A program made the position numbers and the translations under genes. Of a stretch of 64,000 nt of DNA, positions 37,515-46,176 are shown one piece after another; the stretch's first letter is position 1, and each line of letters starts with the position of its first letter. The DNA is from Pseudidiomarina atlantica (lineage in GTDB: Bacteria; Pseudomonadota; Gammaproteobacteria; Enterobacterales; Alteromonadaceae): the NCBI RefSeq assembly GCF_000753735.1, contig NZ_JPIN01000013.1, positions 62,001 through 126,000 of the forward strand, given 5' to 3'. The notes under the pieces were generated by a model. It was not told the DNA's origin, did no database searches, and was given only the letters and a program-made list of their open reading frames with translations.

Positions 37515-38093
37515 TCACTCCGCTGTCGGCTGAATCGCCGCCAACGCATCAGGTGTCATATTTTGTGTCATGTCGTACATAGTGTACGACAGGGTAACCG
37601 TGTGAATGTGCTCTGGAATCTCGGGATCCAAATAAAACTGCATCGGCATAGCTGTTTCGGTACCAGCAGCCAATGGCTGTTGGTTAAAACAAAAACACTC
37701 GACTTTATTGAGATAAAGCGAGGCCTCACCAGGTGCAACTGAGGGAATTGCTTGCGCAACCATGTTGCCCCCAGTCGGATTCCGTGCCAGAAAGTTAACC
37801 ACTTTGGTTTCACCTGGGTGCACTCGTACTGAGCGTACTTCAGGCTCAAATCCCCAAGGCATGCCTTTGTTCACGCGGGTGACAAATTGCACGTTGATGG
37901 TTCTACTGGTATCCACTGCTTTGGTGTTTGCAGCCGCTTGTCCGTCAGTAAAGCGGCCGTTAAACCCGGTAAGATCACAGAACACTTCGTACAGTGGTAC
38001 CAAAGCAAAACCGAACGCGAACATACAGACCACCGTCAGCAGCAGCCGACGGATGATCTTTAGGTTATCTGGTTTGCTTGGTTGCGTGCTCAT
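37515..38093 (-). CDS. ctaG: Cytochrome c oxidase assembly protein CtaG (Cox11)
   Basis: A 192-residue copper chaperone delivering CuB to subunit I. One N-terminal helix (about 15-36) anchors a periplasmic immunoglobulin-like domain with the copper motif ECFCFNQQPL and the FYLDPEIPEHIHTVTLSYT strand. Its ribosome binding site GAGGTGA lies within the last codons of ctaD, one base ahead. Confidence 0.95.
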   Translation of the reverse strand: MSTQPSKPDNLKIIRRLLLTVVCMFAFGFALVPLYEVFCDLTGFNGRFTDGQAAANTKAVDTSRTINVQFVTRVNKGMPWGFEPEVRSVRVHPGETKVVNFLARNPTGGNMVAQAIPSVAPGEASLYLNKVECFCFNQQPLAAGTETAMPMQFYLDPEIPEHIHTVTLSYTMYDMTQNMTPDALAAIQPTAE

Positions 38094-38094
38094 C

Positions 38095-39681
38095 TCACTT
38101 CACCTCAGGTGGTGTGTCGAAGGTGTGATACGGTGCCGGTGAAGGTACCGTCCACTCAAGGCCTTCAGCACCTTCCCATGGTTTCGCTGGTGCTTTCTCA
38201 CCACCACGTACACATTTGATGACCAACCATAAGAAGATCAGCTGTGACAGACCGAAGGCGAAGCCACCAATACTGACGATCTGATTAATGTCCGCAAATT
38301 GTATTGAGTAGTCAGGAATGCGTCGCGGCATGCCTGCCAGTCCAGCAAAGTGCATTGGGAAGAACAACACGTTAACGGAAATCAACGATGCCCAGAAGTG
38401 CAGCTTTGCAAGCCCCATGTCGTACATATGTCCAGTCCATTTGGGCAGCCAATAGTAAGCGGCTGCCATGATGGAGAAGATTGCTCCGCTCACCAATACA
38501 TAGTGGAAGTGGGCTACGACAAAGTAGGTGTCATGGTACTGGAAGTCGACCGGTGTGATGGCCAGCATCAAACCAGAGAAACCACCGATGGTGAACAAGA
38601 TAACGAATGCGAGTGCGAACATCATCGGCGGTTCAAAGGTAATTGAACCGCGCCACATAGTCGCCACCCAGTTAAAGACCTTCACCCCAGTCGGCACCGA
38701 TATCAACATAGTACAGTACATGAAGAATAGCTCAGCAAACACCGGCATACCGGTGGTGAACATGTGGTGCGCCCAGACCAAGAATGATAAGCCAGCAATG
38801 GCTGCGGTGGCGTAGACCATGGATGCGTAACCGAATAGTTGTTTTCGTGAGAACGCAGGAATAATGGCCGACACGATACCGAACGACGGTAAGATCATGA
38901 TGTACACTTCGGGGTGACCAAAGAACCAGAAAATATGCTGGAACATGACCGGGTCACCGCCACCTGCGGCATCAAAGAAACTGGTGCCGAAATATTTGTC
39001 GGTTAATACCATGGTCACCGCACCGGCCAGTACCGGCATGACTGCAATCAATAAGAACGCAGTGATAAACCAAGTCCATACGAACAATGGCATCTTCATG
39101 TAGGTCATGCCTGGTGCGCGCATGTTCATAATAGTCACAATCACGTTGATCGCACCCATGATGGATGAGATACCCATGATATGTACCGAGAACACGAAGA
39201 GTGCCGTTGAATCGCTACTATAAGTAGTTGATAACGGAGCGTAGAACGTCCAACCAAATGCTGGACCGCCACCTTCCATGAAAAGTGAAGCCAGCAGAAT
39301 TGCGAATGCAAACGGCAGGATCCAGAAGCTCCAGTTATTCATGCGCGGTAAGGCCATGTCTGGAGCGCCAATCATCATTGGTATCATCCAGTTTGCGAGG
39401 CCGGTAAAGGCGGGCATGACCGCGCCAAATACCATGATCAAACCGTGCACAGTAGTCATCTGGTTGAAGAAATGCGGCTCAACCAGTTGTAAGCCAGGTT
39501 GGAACAGCTCAGCACGAATGACCATTGCCATGGCGCCGCCAACCAAGAACATAATGAAAGAGAACCACAGATATAGCGAACCTATATCTTTATGGTTCGT
39601 GGTAAACAGCCAACGGGTAATACCCGACGGCGCGTGATGGTGATGATCGTGATGATCCATTTCGCCAACAACAGTGCTCAT
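38095..39681 (-). CDS. ctaD: Cytochrome c oxidase subunit I (aa3 type)
   Basis: A 528-residue twelve-helix heme-copper oxidase core that reduces oxygen to water and pumps protons. Low-spin heme ligand in MTTVHGLIMVFG, CuB histidine with the cross-linked tyrosine in GHPEVYIMILP (also holding the pump glutamate, so A1 type), the CuB pair in VWAHHMF and heme histidines in VVAHFHYVLVSG. A histidine-rich N-terminus (six His in MDHHDHHHHAP) precedes the first helix. Starts 13 bases after coxB. Confidence 0.97.
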   Translation of the reverse strand: MSTVVGEMDHHDHHHHAPSGITRWLFTTNHKDIGSLYLWFSFIMFLVGGAMAMVIRAELFQPGLQLVEPHFFNQMTTVHGLIMVFGAVMPAFTGLANWMIPMMIGAPDMALPRMNNWSFWILPFAFAILLASLFMEGGGPAFGWTFYAPLSTTYSSDSTALFVFSVHIMGISSIMGAINVIVTIMNMRAPGMTYMKMPLFVWTWFITAFLLIAVMPVLAGAVTMVLTDKYFGTSFFDAAGGGDPVMFQHIFWFFGHPEVYIMILPSFGIVSAIIPAFSRKQLFGYASMVYATAAIAGLSFLVWAHHMFTTGMPVFAELFFMYCTMLISVPTGVKVFNWVATMWRGSITFEPPMMFALAFVILFTIGGFSGLMLAITPVDFQYHDTYFVVAHFHYVLVSGAIFSIMAAAYYWLPKWTGHMYDMGLAKLHFWASLISVNVLFFPMHFAGLAGMPRRIPDYSIQFADINQIVSIGGFAFGLSQLIFLWLVIKCVRGGEKAPAKPWEGAEGLEWTVPSPAPYHTFDTPPEVK

Positions 39682-39694
39682 AGTCAGGTCTCCC

Positions 39695-40816
39695 TTATTC
39701 GTTCATAAATGCGTTGATATCAGCAGCCTGCACTAGGTCGCCGGTGTCATTCCCCCAAGCATTACGCTCGTAGGTGACCACCGCTGCGATCTCTTGCATG
39801 GTAAGCTGATTGCCGAACGCCTGCATTGAAGTGCCAGTCTTACCATTGACCACGATGTCAATGTGACCTTGCATGTCGTTCAGCGCCATGTCTGAACCTT
39901 TCAATGCCGGGAACACACCAGGGATACCTTCACCGTTGGCTTGGTGACAGGCAGCACAACTGCCTACATAAACGCGTTCACCGAGCTCCATTGCTTCATC
40001 CATGTCCATCGACATGGCGAGCAGACGTTGCTCTTCCTCTTCGGCGCGTTGTTTAGCGGCGACTTGTTCGGCCATCCATGCATCGTACTCAGCAGGTTCT
40101 TTGGCAATAACAACCACCGGCATAAAGCCATGGTCTTTACCGCAGAGTTCAGCACATTGACCACGATAGATGCCGGGCTCATCAACTTTGGTCCACGCCT
40201 CATTGATCATACCTGGGTTAGCATCTTTCTTGACCGCAAAGTCAGGCACCCACCAAGAATGGATAACGTCATCTGAGGTAATCAGGAAGCGCACTTTTTT
40301 ACCTGTGGGGATGACCAGCGGACGGTCAACTTCAAGTAGATAGTTCTCCCCTTTATCGAGCTTGTTTTCAATTTGCTGGCGCGGAGTTGCCAACAAACTG
40401 AAGTACTCGACGTCGGTATCGAAATATTTGTAGTGCCATTTCCATTGCGAACCAGTCACCAAAACGGTGACCTCAGCTTCACTGGTATCTTCCATTGCAA
40501 TCAAGGTCGAGGTGGCTGGAATCGCCATACCGATTAAGATCAGAAATGGAATGACCGTCCAAGCGATTTCAACTTTGACGTTTTCATGGAAAGTTGCCGG
40601 TTTACGGCCTTTGGATTTGCGATGTCGAATCATGGACCAGAACATGGCCCCAAAAACGACAACACCTATCACACAACAGATATAGAAAATTGTCATGTGA
40701 AGGTCATACACGCGTTGACTAATATCAGTTACGCCTTGAGTAAGGTTTAACTGAGATCGCGCTTGGGCAGCGACAGGTGCCATCGCCACAAGCGCACTGA
40801 TGAGTTTAATACTCAC
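39695..40816 (-). CDS. ctaC: Cytochrome c oxidase subunit II with fused cytochrome c domain
   Basis: A 373-residue subunit that accepts electrons from cytochrome c. Signal peptide (1-20), two helices (about 40-62, 85-107), cupredoxin domain with CuA ligands H186, C221, E223, C225, H229 and M232, then a Lys/Glu-rich linker and a C-terminal class I cytochrome c domain (C287, C290, H291 in CAACH). The caa3-like fusion means electrons can pass through a tethered heme. I chose GTG at 40816, seven bases after GAGGAG, instead of a longer frame without a signal-like start. First gene of the cluster. Confidence 0.94.
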   Translation of the reverse strand: MSIKLISALVAMAPVAAQARSQLNLTQGVTDISQRVYDLHMTIFYICCVIGVVVFGAMFWSMIRHRKSKGRKPATFHENVKVEIAWTVIPFLILIGMAIPATSTLIAMEDTSEAEVTVLVTGSQWKWHYKYFDTDVEYFSLLATPRQQIENKLDKGENYLLEVDRPLVIPTGKKVRFLITSDDVIHSWWVPDFAVKKDANPGMINEAWTKVDEPGIYRGQCAELCGKDHGFMPVVVIAKEPAEYDAWMAEQVAAKQRAEEEEQRLLAMSMDMDEAMELGERVYVGSCAACHQANGEGIPGVFPALKGSDMALNDMQGHIDIVVNGKTGTSMQAFGNQLTMQEIAAVVTYERNAWGNDTGDLVQAADINAFMNE

Positions 40817-40979
40817 GCTACATCTCCTCTCATTCTTCCGACGCGGTCGAACCACGAATACACCGAAGTGCGAGCCTGAAGAACAAAGAGGTGAGCAGAA
40901 AAAGGAACAGCATTTCTGGTCAGAAAATCGCTTTCCCTACTAACCCTTTGTTGTTTTGTATCAATGTTTATTGTTATTT

Positions 40980-41008
40980 ATTGTGTTAGCAGTAAGCTGC
41001 CTGATCAA
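40980..41008 (-). promoter_or_regulatory. Possible promoter of the oxidase cluster
   Basis: On the minus strand TTGATC (41003-41008), a 17-base spacer and CACAAT (40980-40985), four of six matches each, about 165 bases before the coxB start. The surrounding 294-base intergenic region is AT-rich and otherwise shows only the lexA-unit terminator. Confidence 0.3.
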
Positions 41009-41067
41009 AATACCATGAGTAGATGAAAAAGCCACCGCTAAAGTTAAGAATTTTTTGTGATTGGAAG

Positions 41068-41093
41068 AAAAAAAAGGCTGCCGAAGCAGCCTT
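41068..41093 (-). terminator. Rho-independent terminator of the lexA-sulA-like unit
   Basis: Stem AAGGCTGC/GCAGCCTT with a CGAA loop (41074-41093 on the plus strand), bordered by a run of As (41068-41075) that reads as a T-run on the minus strand, 18 bases after the stop of the SulA-like gene. Confidence 0.88.
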
Positions 41094-41110
41094 GCAGGGT
41101 TCGTCTCAGT

Positions 41111-41527
41111 TTAGTGGAGTGGGATCTGAGACGATGGGGTATGGAACACAAAGCTATGGGTGTGGCTCACTTTGCTCGCCATTTTTACGCGTTGTGCTAC
41201 GCGAGGCGATGAAAATCCAGGTAAAAAGCTCAAAACAACGCTGCTAGTTCCGGCTAGAAGTGCTTGTTCAGTAGCCCATTCGCGTTGATCGGCATCGCGC
41301 CCACCAACCCAACGAATACGCGAGCGGCTGACACCTGCATTTACCAGTTGCTGAATCACCTCCCGATTACCGCCGATGACCGTCACCCATTGCTTGGTGC
41401 GCAAGGCGAGGGACTGAATGCGAGGCATGAAGTTGGCAAAATCTTCAGCTAATAAATGTGCTTCGTCGCCTGCGACGAAGTTGTCTACAGCAAGCTCACG
41501 GCTTGCGTGTGGGTAGTTGTATCTCAT
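41111..41527 (-). CDS. SulA-like SOS cell division inhibitor
   Basis: A 138-residue protein directly after lexA. The central part ([19 protein letters not shown], then [10 protein letters not shown] and SVVLSFLP) resembles the FtsZ-binding core of E. coli SulA, and like SulA it ends in a histidine (SSQIPLH) of the kind important for Lon recognition. It would arrest division by capping FtsZ during DNA damage. I prefer the ATG at 41527, which overlaps the lexA stop (ATGA) and follows GGAG by seven bases, over one at 41533. Expected to be under the LexA boxes at 42153-42189. Identity is moderate by eye. Confidence 0.75.
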   Translation of the reverse strand: MRYNYPHASRELAVDNFVAGDEAHLLAEDFANFMPRIQSLALRTKQWVTVIGGNREVIQQLVNAGVSRSRIRWVGGRDADQREWATEQALLAGTSSVVLSFLPGFSSPRVAQRVKMASKVSHTHSFVFHTPSSQIPLH

Positions 41528-42144
41528 AACCATGCTCCATTTCGAATCACGCCGACCGCTAACCCTTCAATCGTAAAAAACTGTTGAGTTAAGTCGACTT
41601 GAATAGGGGAAAACTCTGGATTTTCAGGATGTAAGAGAATTAAGTTTCCTTTTCGCTCGAAACGTTTAACAGTGACATCATCATCTACACGCGCAACCAC
41701 GATTTGGCCGTTGCGCGCTTCTTGAGTTTTATGAACGGCGAGTAAATCGCCATCCAAAATACCAATATCTTTCATACTCATGCCGTTTACCCGTAAGAGA
41801 AAGTCAGCATGTGGACGAAACAGGTTTTGGTCGACTTGATAGTGACTTTCGACATGTTCTTGCGCCAAAATAGGCTCACCAGCAGCGACTTGGCCTATCA
41901 AAGGGAGTCCTTCCGGAATATCTGCATCATTGGCGCCGACCAGCCGAATTCCGCGAGACATGCCTGGCATCATCTCGATCATGCCTTTTTTCGCTAGTGC
42001 CTTTAAATGTTCCTCTGCAGCATTTGCTGAACGGAAACCAAGACGCTGTGCAATTTCAGCACGGGTAGGTGGCATCCCAGTTGCGTCAATCGTGTCTTTA
42101 ATAAGGTCTAAAATTTCTTGCTGTCGCGGTGTTAAAGGTCGCAT
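41524..42144 (-). CDS. lexA: LexA repressor
   Basis: A 206-residue SOS repressor. N-terminal winged helix ([42 protein letters not shown]), self-cleavage site A88-G89 in QVAAGEP, catalytic S123 (NGMSM) and K160 (VTVKRFE). All elements for RecA-stimulated autocleavage are intact. Its promoter carries two LexA boxes, so it is autoregulated. The stop overlaps the SulA-like gene by four bases. Confidence 0.98.
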   Translation of the reverse strand: MRPLTPRQQEILDLIKDTIDATGMPPTRAEIAQRLGFRSANAAEEHLKALAKKGMIEMMPGMSRGIRLVGANDADIPEGLPLIGQVAAGEPILAQEHVESHYQVDQNLFRPHADFLLRVNGMSMKDIGILDGDLLAVHKTQEARNGQIVVARVDDDVTVKRFERKGNLILLHPENPEFSPIQVDLTQQFFTIEGLAVGVIRNGAWL

Positions 42145-42152
42145 GTGAATAC

Positions 42153-42168
42153 CTGTTTATCCATACAG
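42153..42168. promoter_or_regulatory. LexA (SOS) box 1
   Basis: CTGTTTATCCATACAG: CTG and CAG separated by ten AT-rich bases, the gammaproteobacterial SOS-box pattern. It lies 9 bases before the lexA start, overlapping its ribosome binding site region. Confidence 0.88.
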
Positions 42169-42173
42169 TAATA

Positions 42174-42189
42174 CTGTGAGTATATACAG
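42174..42189. promoter_or_regulatory. LexA (SOS) box 2
   Basis: CTGTGAGTATATACAG, same CTG-N10-CAG pattern, spaced 21 bases (two helical turns) from box 1 and covering the -10 hexamer of the lexA promoter. Confidence 0.9.
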
Positions 42190-42206
42190 GTGTTTTGAGA
42201 TCGCAA
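42179..42206 (-). promoter_or_regulatory. lexA promoter
   Basis: On the minus strand TTGCGA (42201-42206), a 16-base spacer and TATACT (42179-42184). The -10 lies inside LexA box 2, so LexA binding would occlude polymerase. Confidence 0.7.
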
Positions 42207-42290
42207 CTTTTTTGCGCACTTTTTTTCTAACAGCATTGCAAAACAATCAGTGGTATCCTTTTTAGGGACTTAATTTCACGGGGGAATGGC

Positions 42291-44741
42291 ATGAGTTGGA
42301 GAGGCTTTGTTGGTAAGCTGTTGTATTGGCCAGTGCGCTGGTTAACACGCTTCGAAGTCATTTTCGATGAAGATCTACAAGATCGTATTACACCTGAACA
42401 CGTTGTGTATGTAATGCGTTCGAGTTCGGTAACCGATCTTTTGGTAGTCAAGCGCGCGCTTGCCAAAGCGGGGCTACCTGATCCCGAGGAGCCGCTGTTG
42501 ATAAATGGCGTTCGCCATGCCCGTATTATGTATCTTGAGCAAGCACAACCGCGCCGCAACGAGCAAGCAGTAGACGAATTTTTGCAATTGCTACAGTCTC
42601 ATCAAAAAGAACCTAATTTGAACGTTAAATTGGTACCCATAGGTCTGTTCTGGGGGCGTAAAGCAGGTCAGGAGCCGCGCCAAGGCAAACCCATGGTCGC
42701 GGATCTGGATAATCCCGGTCGTTGGCGCAAGTTTTGGCTGGTTTTATTCTCCGGGCGCAATATTTTGATGCGCGCAAGCCGTTCGGTAAGTCTCCGAGAA
42801 ATGGCCGATCAACACGGCTGCGATAGACGCGTGGCACATAAACTAGCACGGGTGGCGCGGGTTCACTTTGTGCGTTTACGTTATGCGGTCGCTGGGCCAA
42901 AAGTGGCGCGCCGCGAACGCGTCATTCAAGAGTTACTGGAAAATCCAGCCATTAAGAAAGCCATTGCTGAAGAAGCGCGCAGTAAGAAAATCACGCCGGA
43001 AAAGGCAGCAAAGCGCGCCCGTGAATACCTCGATGAAATCGCCGCCAGTTATAGTGAAACGCTGGTGCGGGTGCTTGACCGCTTTATGGGCTGGATGTGG
43101 AGTCGTATCTATAACGGCATTCATGTGGAAGGCGGTGAGCGCATTCGTGAGCTTGCCGAAGCCGGTCATGAAATTGTTTATGTGCCATGCCATCGCAGCC
43201 ACATGGACTATCTATTGCTAAGTTATGTCATTTACAAAGAAGGCCTTGTGCCACCGCATATTGCGGCCGGGGTGAACCTTGATTTCTTCCCCGCTGGCCC
43301 CTTGTTCCGACGAGGCGGCGCCTTTTTTATTCGTCGTAGTTTCAAGGGCAATAAACTTTATTCGACAGTGTTTCGTGAGTACCTCGATAGGCTGTTTAGC
43401 AAAGGCTACCCGGTCGAGTATTTCACTGAAGGTGGAAGGAGTCGGACGGGGCGTTTATTGCAGCCAAAAACCGGCATGATCGCCATGACTTTGCAGGGCA
43501 TGCTACGTGGACAGCAACGTCCAATGTCGATTGTGCCGGTGTACTTAGGCTACGAACATGTCATGGAAGTAGGCACTTATTTGAAGGAACTCAAAGGCAA
43601 ATCGAAAGAAAAAGAATCGGTTTGGCAGGTGCTTTCAAGCTTACGTCATTTGCGTAACTTCGGTTTCGGCTATGTGACTTTTGGTGAACCACTTAATGTG
43701 GGCCAAGCACTCGATCAACTCACCCCAGATTGGCGTGATTCGATCACGCATGGTGCAGAAGAACCTGCGCGCCCGCGGTGGTTGACGCCAACGGTTAACT
43801 TATTCGCCGAACAAATTATGCAGCGCATCAACGACGCTGCTGGATTGAACAGTGTTAACTTGACCGCATTGGCATTGTTGAGTGCGGAGAAACGCGCATT
43901 GACGCACCAAGAACTAGTTAATCAGCTTGATGTTTACACGCGTTTGTTGCGCGACGTTCCATATAGCAAGCTCGCTTATGTGCCAGCTGAAACCGGCGAG
44001 GAACTGTGGCAACTGGCTAAGCGTCACGACAAATTCGTCGTCAGCGAAGATACGATGGGCGAAATGATCAAGCTCGATGGTACCACTGCCATTGCGATGA
44101 CCTACTACCGCAACAATATCATGCATATGGTGATAGTGCCGGCGTTGATCGCAGCTTATGCCTGTTCGCATAAAGAATTTGGCCTAGCGCCAGTGATTAA
44201 ACTACTCGAGCAAGTGCAACCGTTGTTAAAAGAAGAGCTATTCATCAGTCATCCGCGCGACCAGATGGCGCTGTGGGCGGAAGCTATTGTCGAGCACTTA
44301 GTTAGCGTTGATTTACTGCAGAAAACCGCCGAAGATACTTATCGTACCCATACTCGTGAGACCACTGAGTACTTCCAGTTGCAACTATTGGCACGTGCAG
44401 CGAGTGAGACTTTACAACGCTACGCGATTGTCTTTGAGCTATTGCAGCAGGGCGGTGCGCATGGTCGTGCGGAGTTAGAGCAGGCGGCTGTCGACTTGGC
44501 GGAACGCCTCAGCGCGATGCATGGCGTAAGCGCACCTGAGTTTTTCGATAAGAAGTTGATCAGCGGTATCATTACGACACTTAAGCGTGAAGATTTCATT
44601 GAGGTCAACAGTGAGGGTAATTTTGTCGCCCATGCGAATGTCGCTGAGCTAAGCGATACCATTGATCGCCTGTTAGACACGCCAATCGTGCAGACGATTC
44701 GGCAAGCGGTGCAAAGCCGTTTACAGAATAGTAAAAACTAA
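42291..44741 (+). CDS. plsB: Glycerol-3-phosphate acyltransferase
   Basis: An 816-residue inner-membrane-associated enzyme acylating sn-glycerol-3-phosphate, the first step of phospholipid synthesis. Acyltransferase motif H301-x4-D306 in VPCHRSHMDYLL, then GGAFFIRR, the FTEGGRSRTG motif and VPVYLGYEH (motifs II-IV). Length equals that of E. coli PlsB. GGGGGA precedes the ATG. Divergent from lexA across 146 bases, the same neighbourhood as in E. coli. Confidence 0.97.
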   Translation: MSWRGFVGKLLYWPVRWLTRFEVIFDEDLQDRITPEHVVYVMRSSSVTDLLVVKRALAKAGLPDPEEPLLINGVRHARIMYLEQAQPRRNEQAVDEFLQLLQSHQKEPNLNVKLVPIGLFWGRKAGQEPRQGKPMVADLDNPGRWRKFWLVLFSGRNILMRASRSVSLREMADQHGCDRRVAHKLARVARVHFVRLRYAVAGPKVARRERVIQELLENPAIKKAIAEEARSKKITPEKAAKRAREYLDEIAASYSETLVRVLDRFMGWMWSRIYNGIHVEGGERIRELAEAGHEIVYVPCHRSHMDYLLLSYVIYKEGLVPPHIAAGVNLDFFPAGPLFRRGGAFFIRRSFKGNKLYSTVFREYLDRLFSKGYPVEYFTEGGRSRTGRLLQPKTGMIAMTLQGMLRGQQRPMSIVPVYLGYEHVMEVGTYLKELKGKSKEKESVWQVLSSLRHLRNFGFGYVTFGEPLNVGQALDQLTPDWRDSITHGAEEPARPRWLTPTVNLFAEQIMQRINDAAGLNSVNLTALALLSAEKRALTHQELVNQLDVYTRLLRDVPYSKLAYVPAETGEELWQLAKRHDKFVVSEDTMGEMIKLDGTTAIAMTYYRNNIMHMVIVPALIAAYACSHKEFGLAPVIKLLEQVQPLLKEELFISHPRDQMALWAEAIVEHLVSVDLLQKTAEDTYRTHTRETTEYFQLQLLARAASETLQRYAIVFELLQQGGAHGRAELEQAAVDLAERLSAMHGVSAPEFFDKKLISGIITTLKREDFIEVNSEGNFVAHANVAELSDTIDRLLDTPIVQTIRQAVQSRLQNSKN

Positions 44742-45587
44742 TCAATACCAGTAGCTGGCTGCCACCGCGGCAGCCAGTACCCAGCCGACATGATTATTGT
44801 GCAAAAACGCCTGGAAACAACGTTGCGGCTCGCGATACCAAATCATCAAGTGCTGCCAGACAAACAACACCGCGATCGCGCTCAAGCCGAGCCAAAACCA
44901 CAGCGCAAACTGTAGGTGATAACCCAGCCAACTTAGTAGACCCAGCGTCGCCAGTTGCAATATACCGATGGCGACCCGATCGAAGCCAGCAAATAGGATT
45001 GCTGTTGATTTAACGCCAATCTTCACGTCATCGTCACGATCGGCCATAGCGTATTCGGTATCGTAGGCAACGGTCCAACAGATGTTAGCGGCAAACAGCA
45101 ACCAAGCCGCCAGCGGTAATCCTTGGTTTAATGCGGTAAAAGGCATCAAAATACCAAAGCTAAAAGCAATGCCCAATACCACCTGTGGTAGCTGTGTGAA
45201 GCGTTTACAAAACGGGTACAGAATTGCCACACCTGCGGCGACAACACTCAATAGAATCGTCTCTTTGTTGAATTGCAGGACAATTAAAAAGGCAATCAGC
45301 AACAGGCCAACGAACAGCGCCAGTGCCTGCCAGCTTTGCACTTCGCCAGTCGCTAACGGCCGTAATTTGGTGCGAGTCACGTGTCCATCAACTTTGCGAT
45401 CAGCGAAATCATTGATGACGCAACCGGCTGAGCGCATGACGAAAGCACCCAGCAGAAACAGCACCACAACTTTTAACGGTGGATTACCGGATCCGGCGAT
45501 CAACAAGGCCGCGAGCATGGGCCAAGCGAGTAACAAGGTCCCAATCGGTCGGTCGGCACGCATCAGGCGTAGATAGGGATCAAACAT
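44742..45587 (-). CDS. ubiA: 4-hydroxybenzoate octaprenyltransferase
   Basis: A 281-residue polytopic prenyltransferase joining the polyprenyl tail to 4-hydroxybenzoate in ubiquinone synthesis. First Asp-rich motif NDFADRKVDGHVTRTKLRPLATG and second DTEYAMADRDDDVKIGVKSTA are both present, with about nine helices. Its start overlaps the ubiC stop by eight bases. Last gene of a run beginning at kbl; it abuts plsB end to end with no spacer. Confidence 0.96.
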   Translation of the reverse strand: MFDPYLRLMRADRPIGTLLLAWPMLAALLIAGSGNPPLKVVVLFLLGAFVMRSAGCVINDFADRKVDGHVTRTKLRPLATGEVQSWQALALFVGLLLIAFLIVLQFNKETILLSVVAAGVAILYPFCKRFTQLPQVVLGIAFSFGILMPFTALNQGLPLAAWLLFAANICWTVAYDTEYAMADRDDDVKIGVKSTAILFAGFDRVAIGILQLATLGLLSWLGYHLQFALWFWLGLSAIAVLFVWQHLMIWYREPQRCFQAFLHNNHVGWVLAAAVAASYWY

Positions 45588-46176
45588 GGTGAGTCTCCCG
45601 ATAATGCTTGGCTAATGGTGAGGCTCCAATGAATACCTCGGCAACTAAAAGTTGCTGTTCGGCGGCATGAAAACAACTCCGCCGACCCCACAGCGTTTGC
45701 GCTGCATAGCCTAACTGTTGATGCAGCCGACCCACCTTAGAATCGGCAGCAAACTGCGATACTTCAACGGCACTACGGCGCAAATCTGGCTGATTAAACA
45801 AATGCTCGCCTAACGGTTTATCGCCGAGTGCTTCAAGCTTAAGTTTCGCTGCGGCGAGTGCCTGCAAAGGAAATACACTGCGAGCAAATACCCAAGGCTC
45901 GTGATCACACCAGAGAATAACCTCGCGGACAACGCCCCCTGCAATCTCACCTAGCCAGCGGGTTTCGTTGCCAAGCAGCGGCGCTTCACGTTGACCGAGC
46001 ACTTGTACAGCAAAATGTTGACTGTGGTGTTTGAGCTTTGCCGTTAGCGAGTGTGGATCGAGTAACCAGTCGCCTACCACTGCAGGCCACTGTTCCGCCG
46101 CAGTCGGAAAGTGCCAATCGGCTTCACCGGCGTGTGTCACGACAGGATAATTGAGCGCAGGAAAGACAAAACTCAT
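45580..46176 (-). CDS. ubiC: Chorismate lyase
   Basis: A 198-residue enzyme releasing 4-hydroxybenzoate and pyruvate from chorismate, the committed ubiquinone step. Recognised from WLLDPHSLTAKLK near the N-terminus, the substrate region VREVILWCDHEPWVFARSVFP and the C-terminal LWGRRSCF with LLVAEVFIGASPL. Overlaps both glpG (four bases) and ubiA (eight bases), so the three are translationally coupled. Confidence 0.92.
   Translation of the reverse strand: MSFVFPALNYPVVTHAGEADWHFPTAAEQWPAVVGDWLLDPHSLTAKLKHHSQHFAVQVLGQREAPLLGNETRWLGEIAGGVVREVILWCDHEPWVFARSVFPLQALAAAKLKLEALGDKPLGEHLFNQPDLRRSAVEVSQFAADSKVGRLHQQLGYAAQTLWGRRSCFHAAEQQLLVAEVFIGASPLAKHYRETHHV

Noticed and set aside
38528-38815. Long open frames antisense to ctaD, and similar ones antisense to coxB, tex, secB and others
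   Set aside because: They lie wholly inside well-identified genes, have no ribosome binding site or family-like sequence, and arise from codon bias of the real gene.
42207-42290. LexA control of plsB from the same boxes
   Set aside because: The boxes lie more than 100 bases from plsB and no plsB promoter overlapping them is visible.
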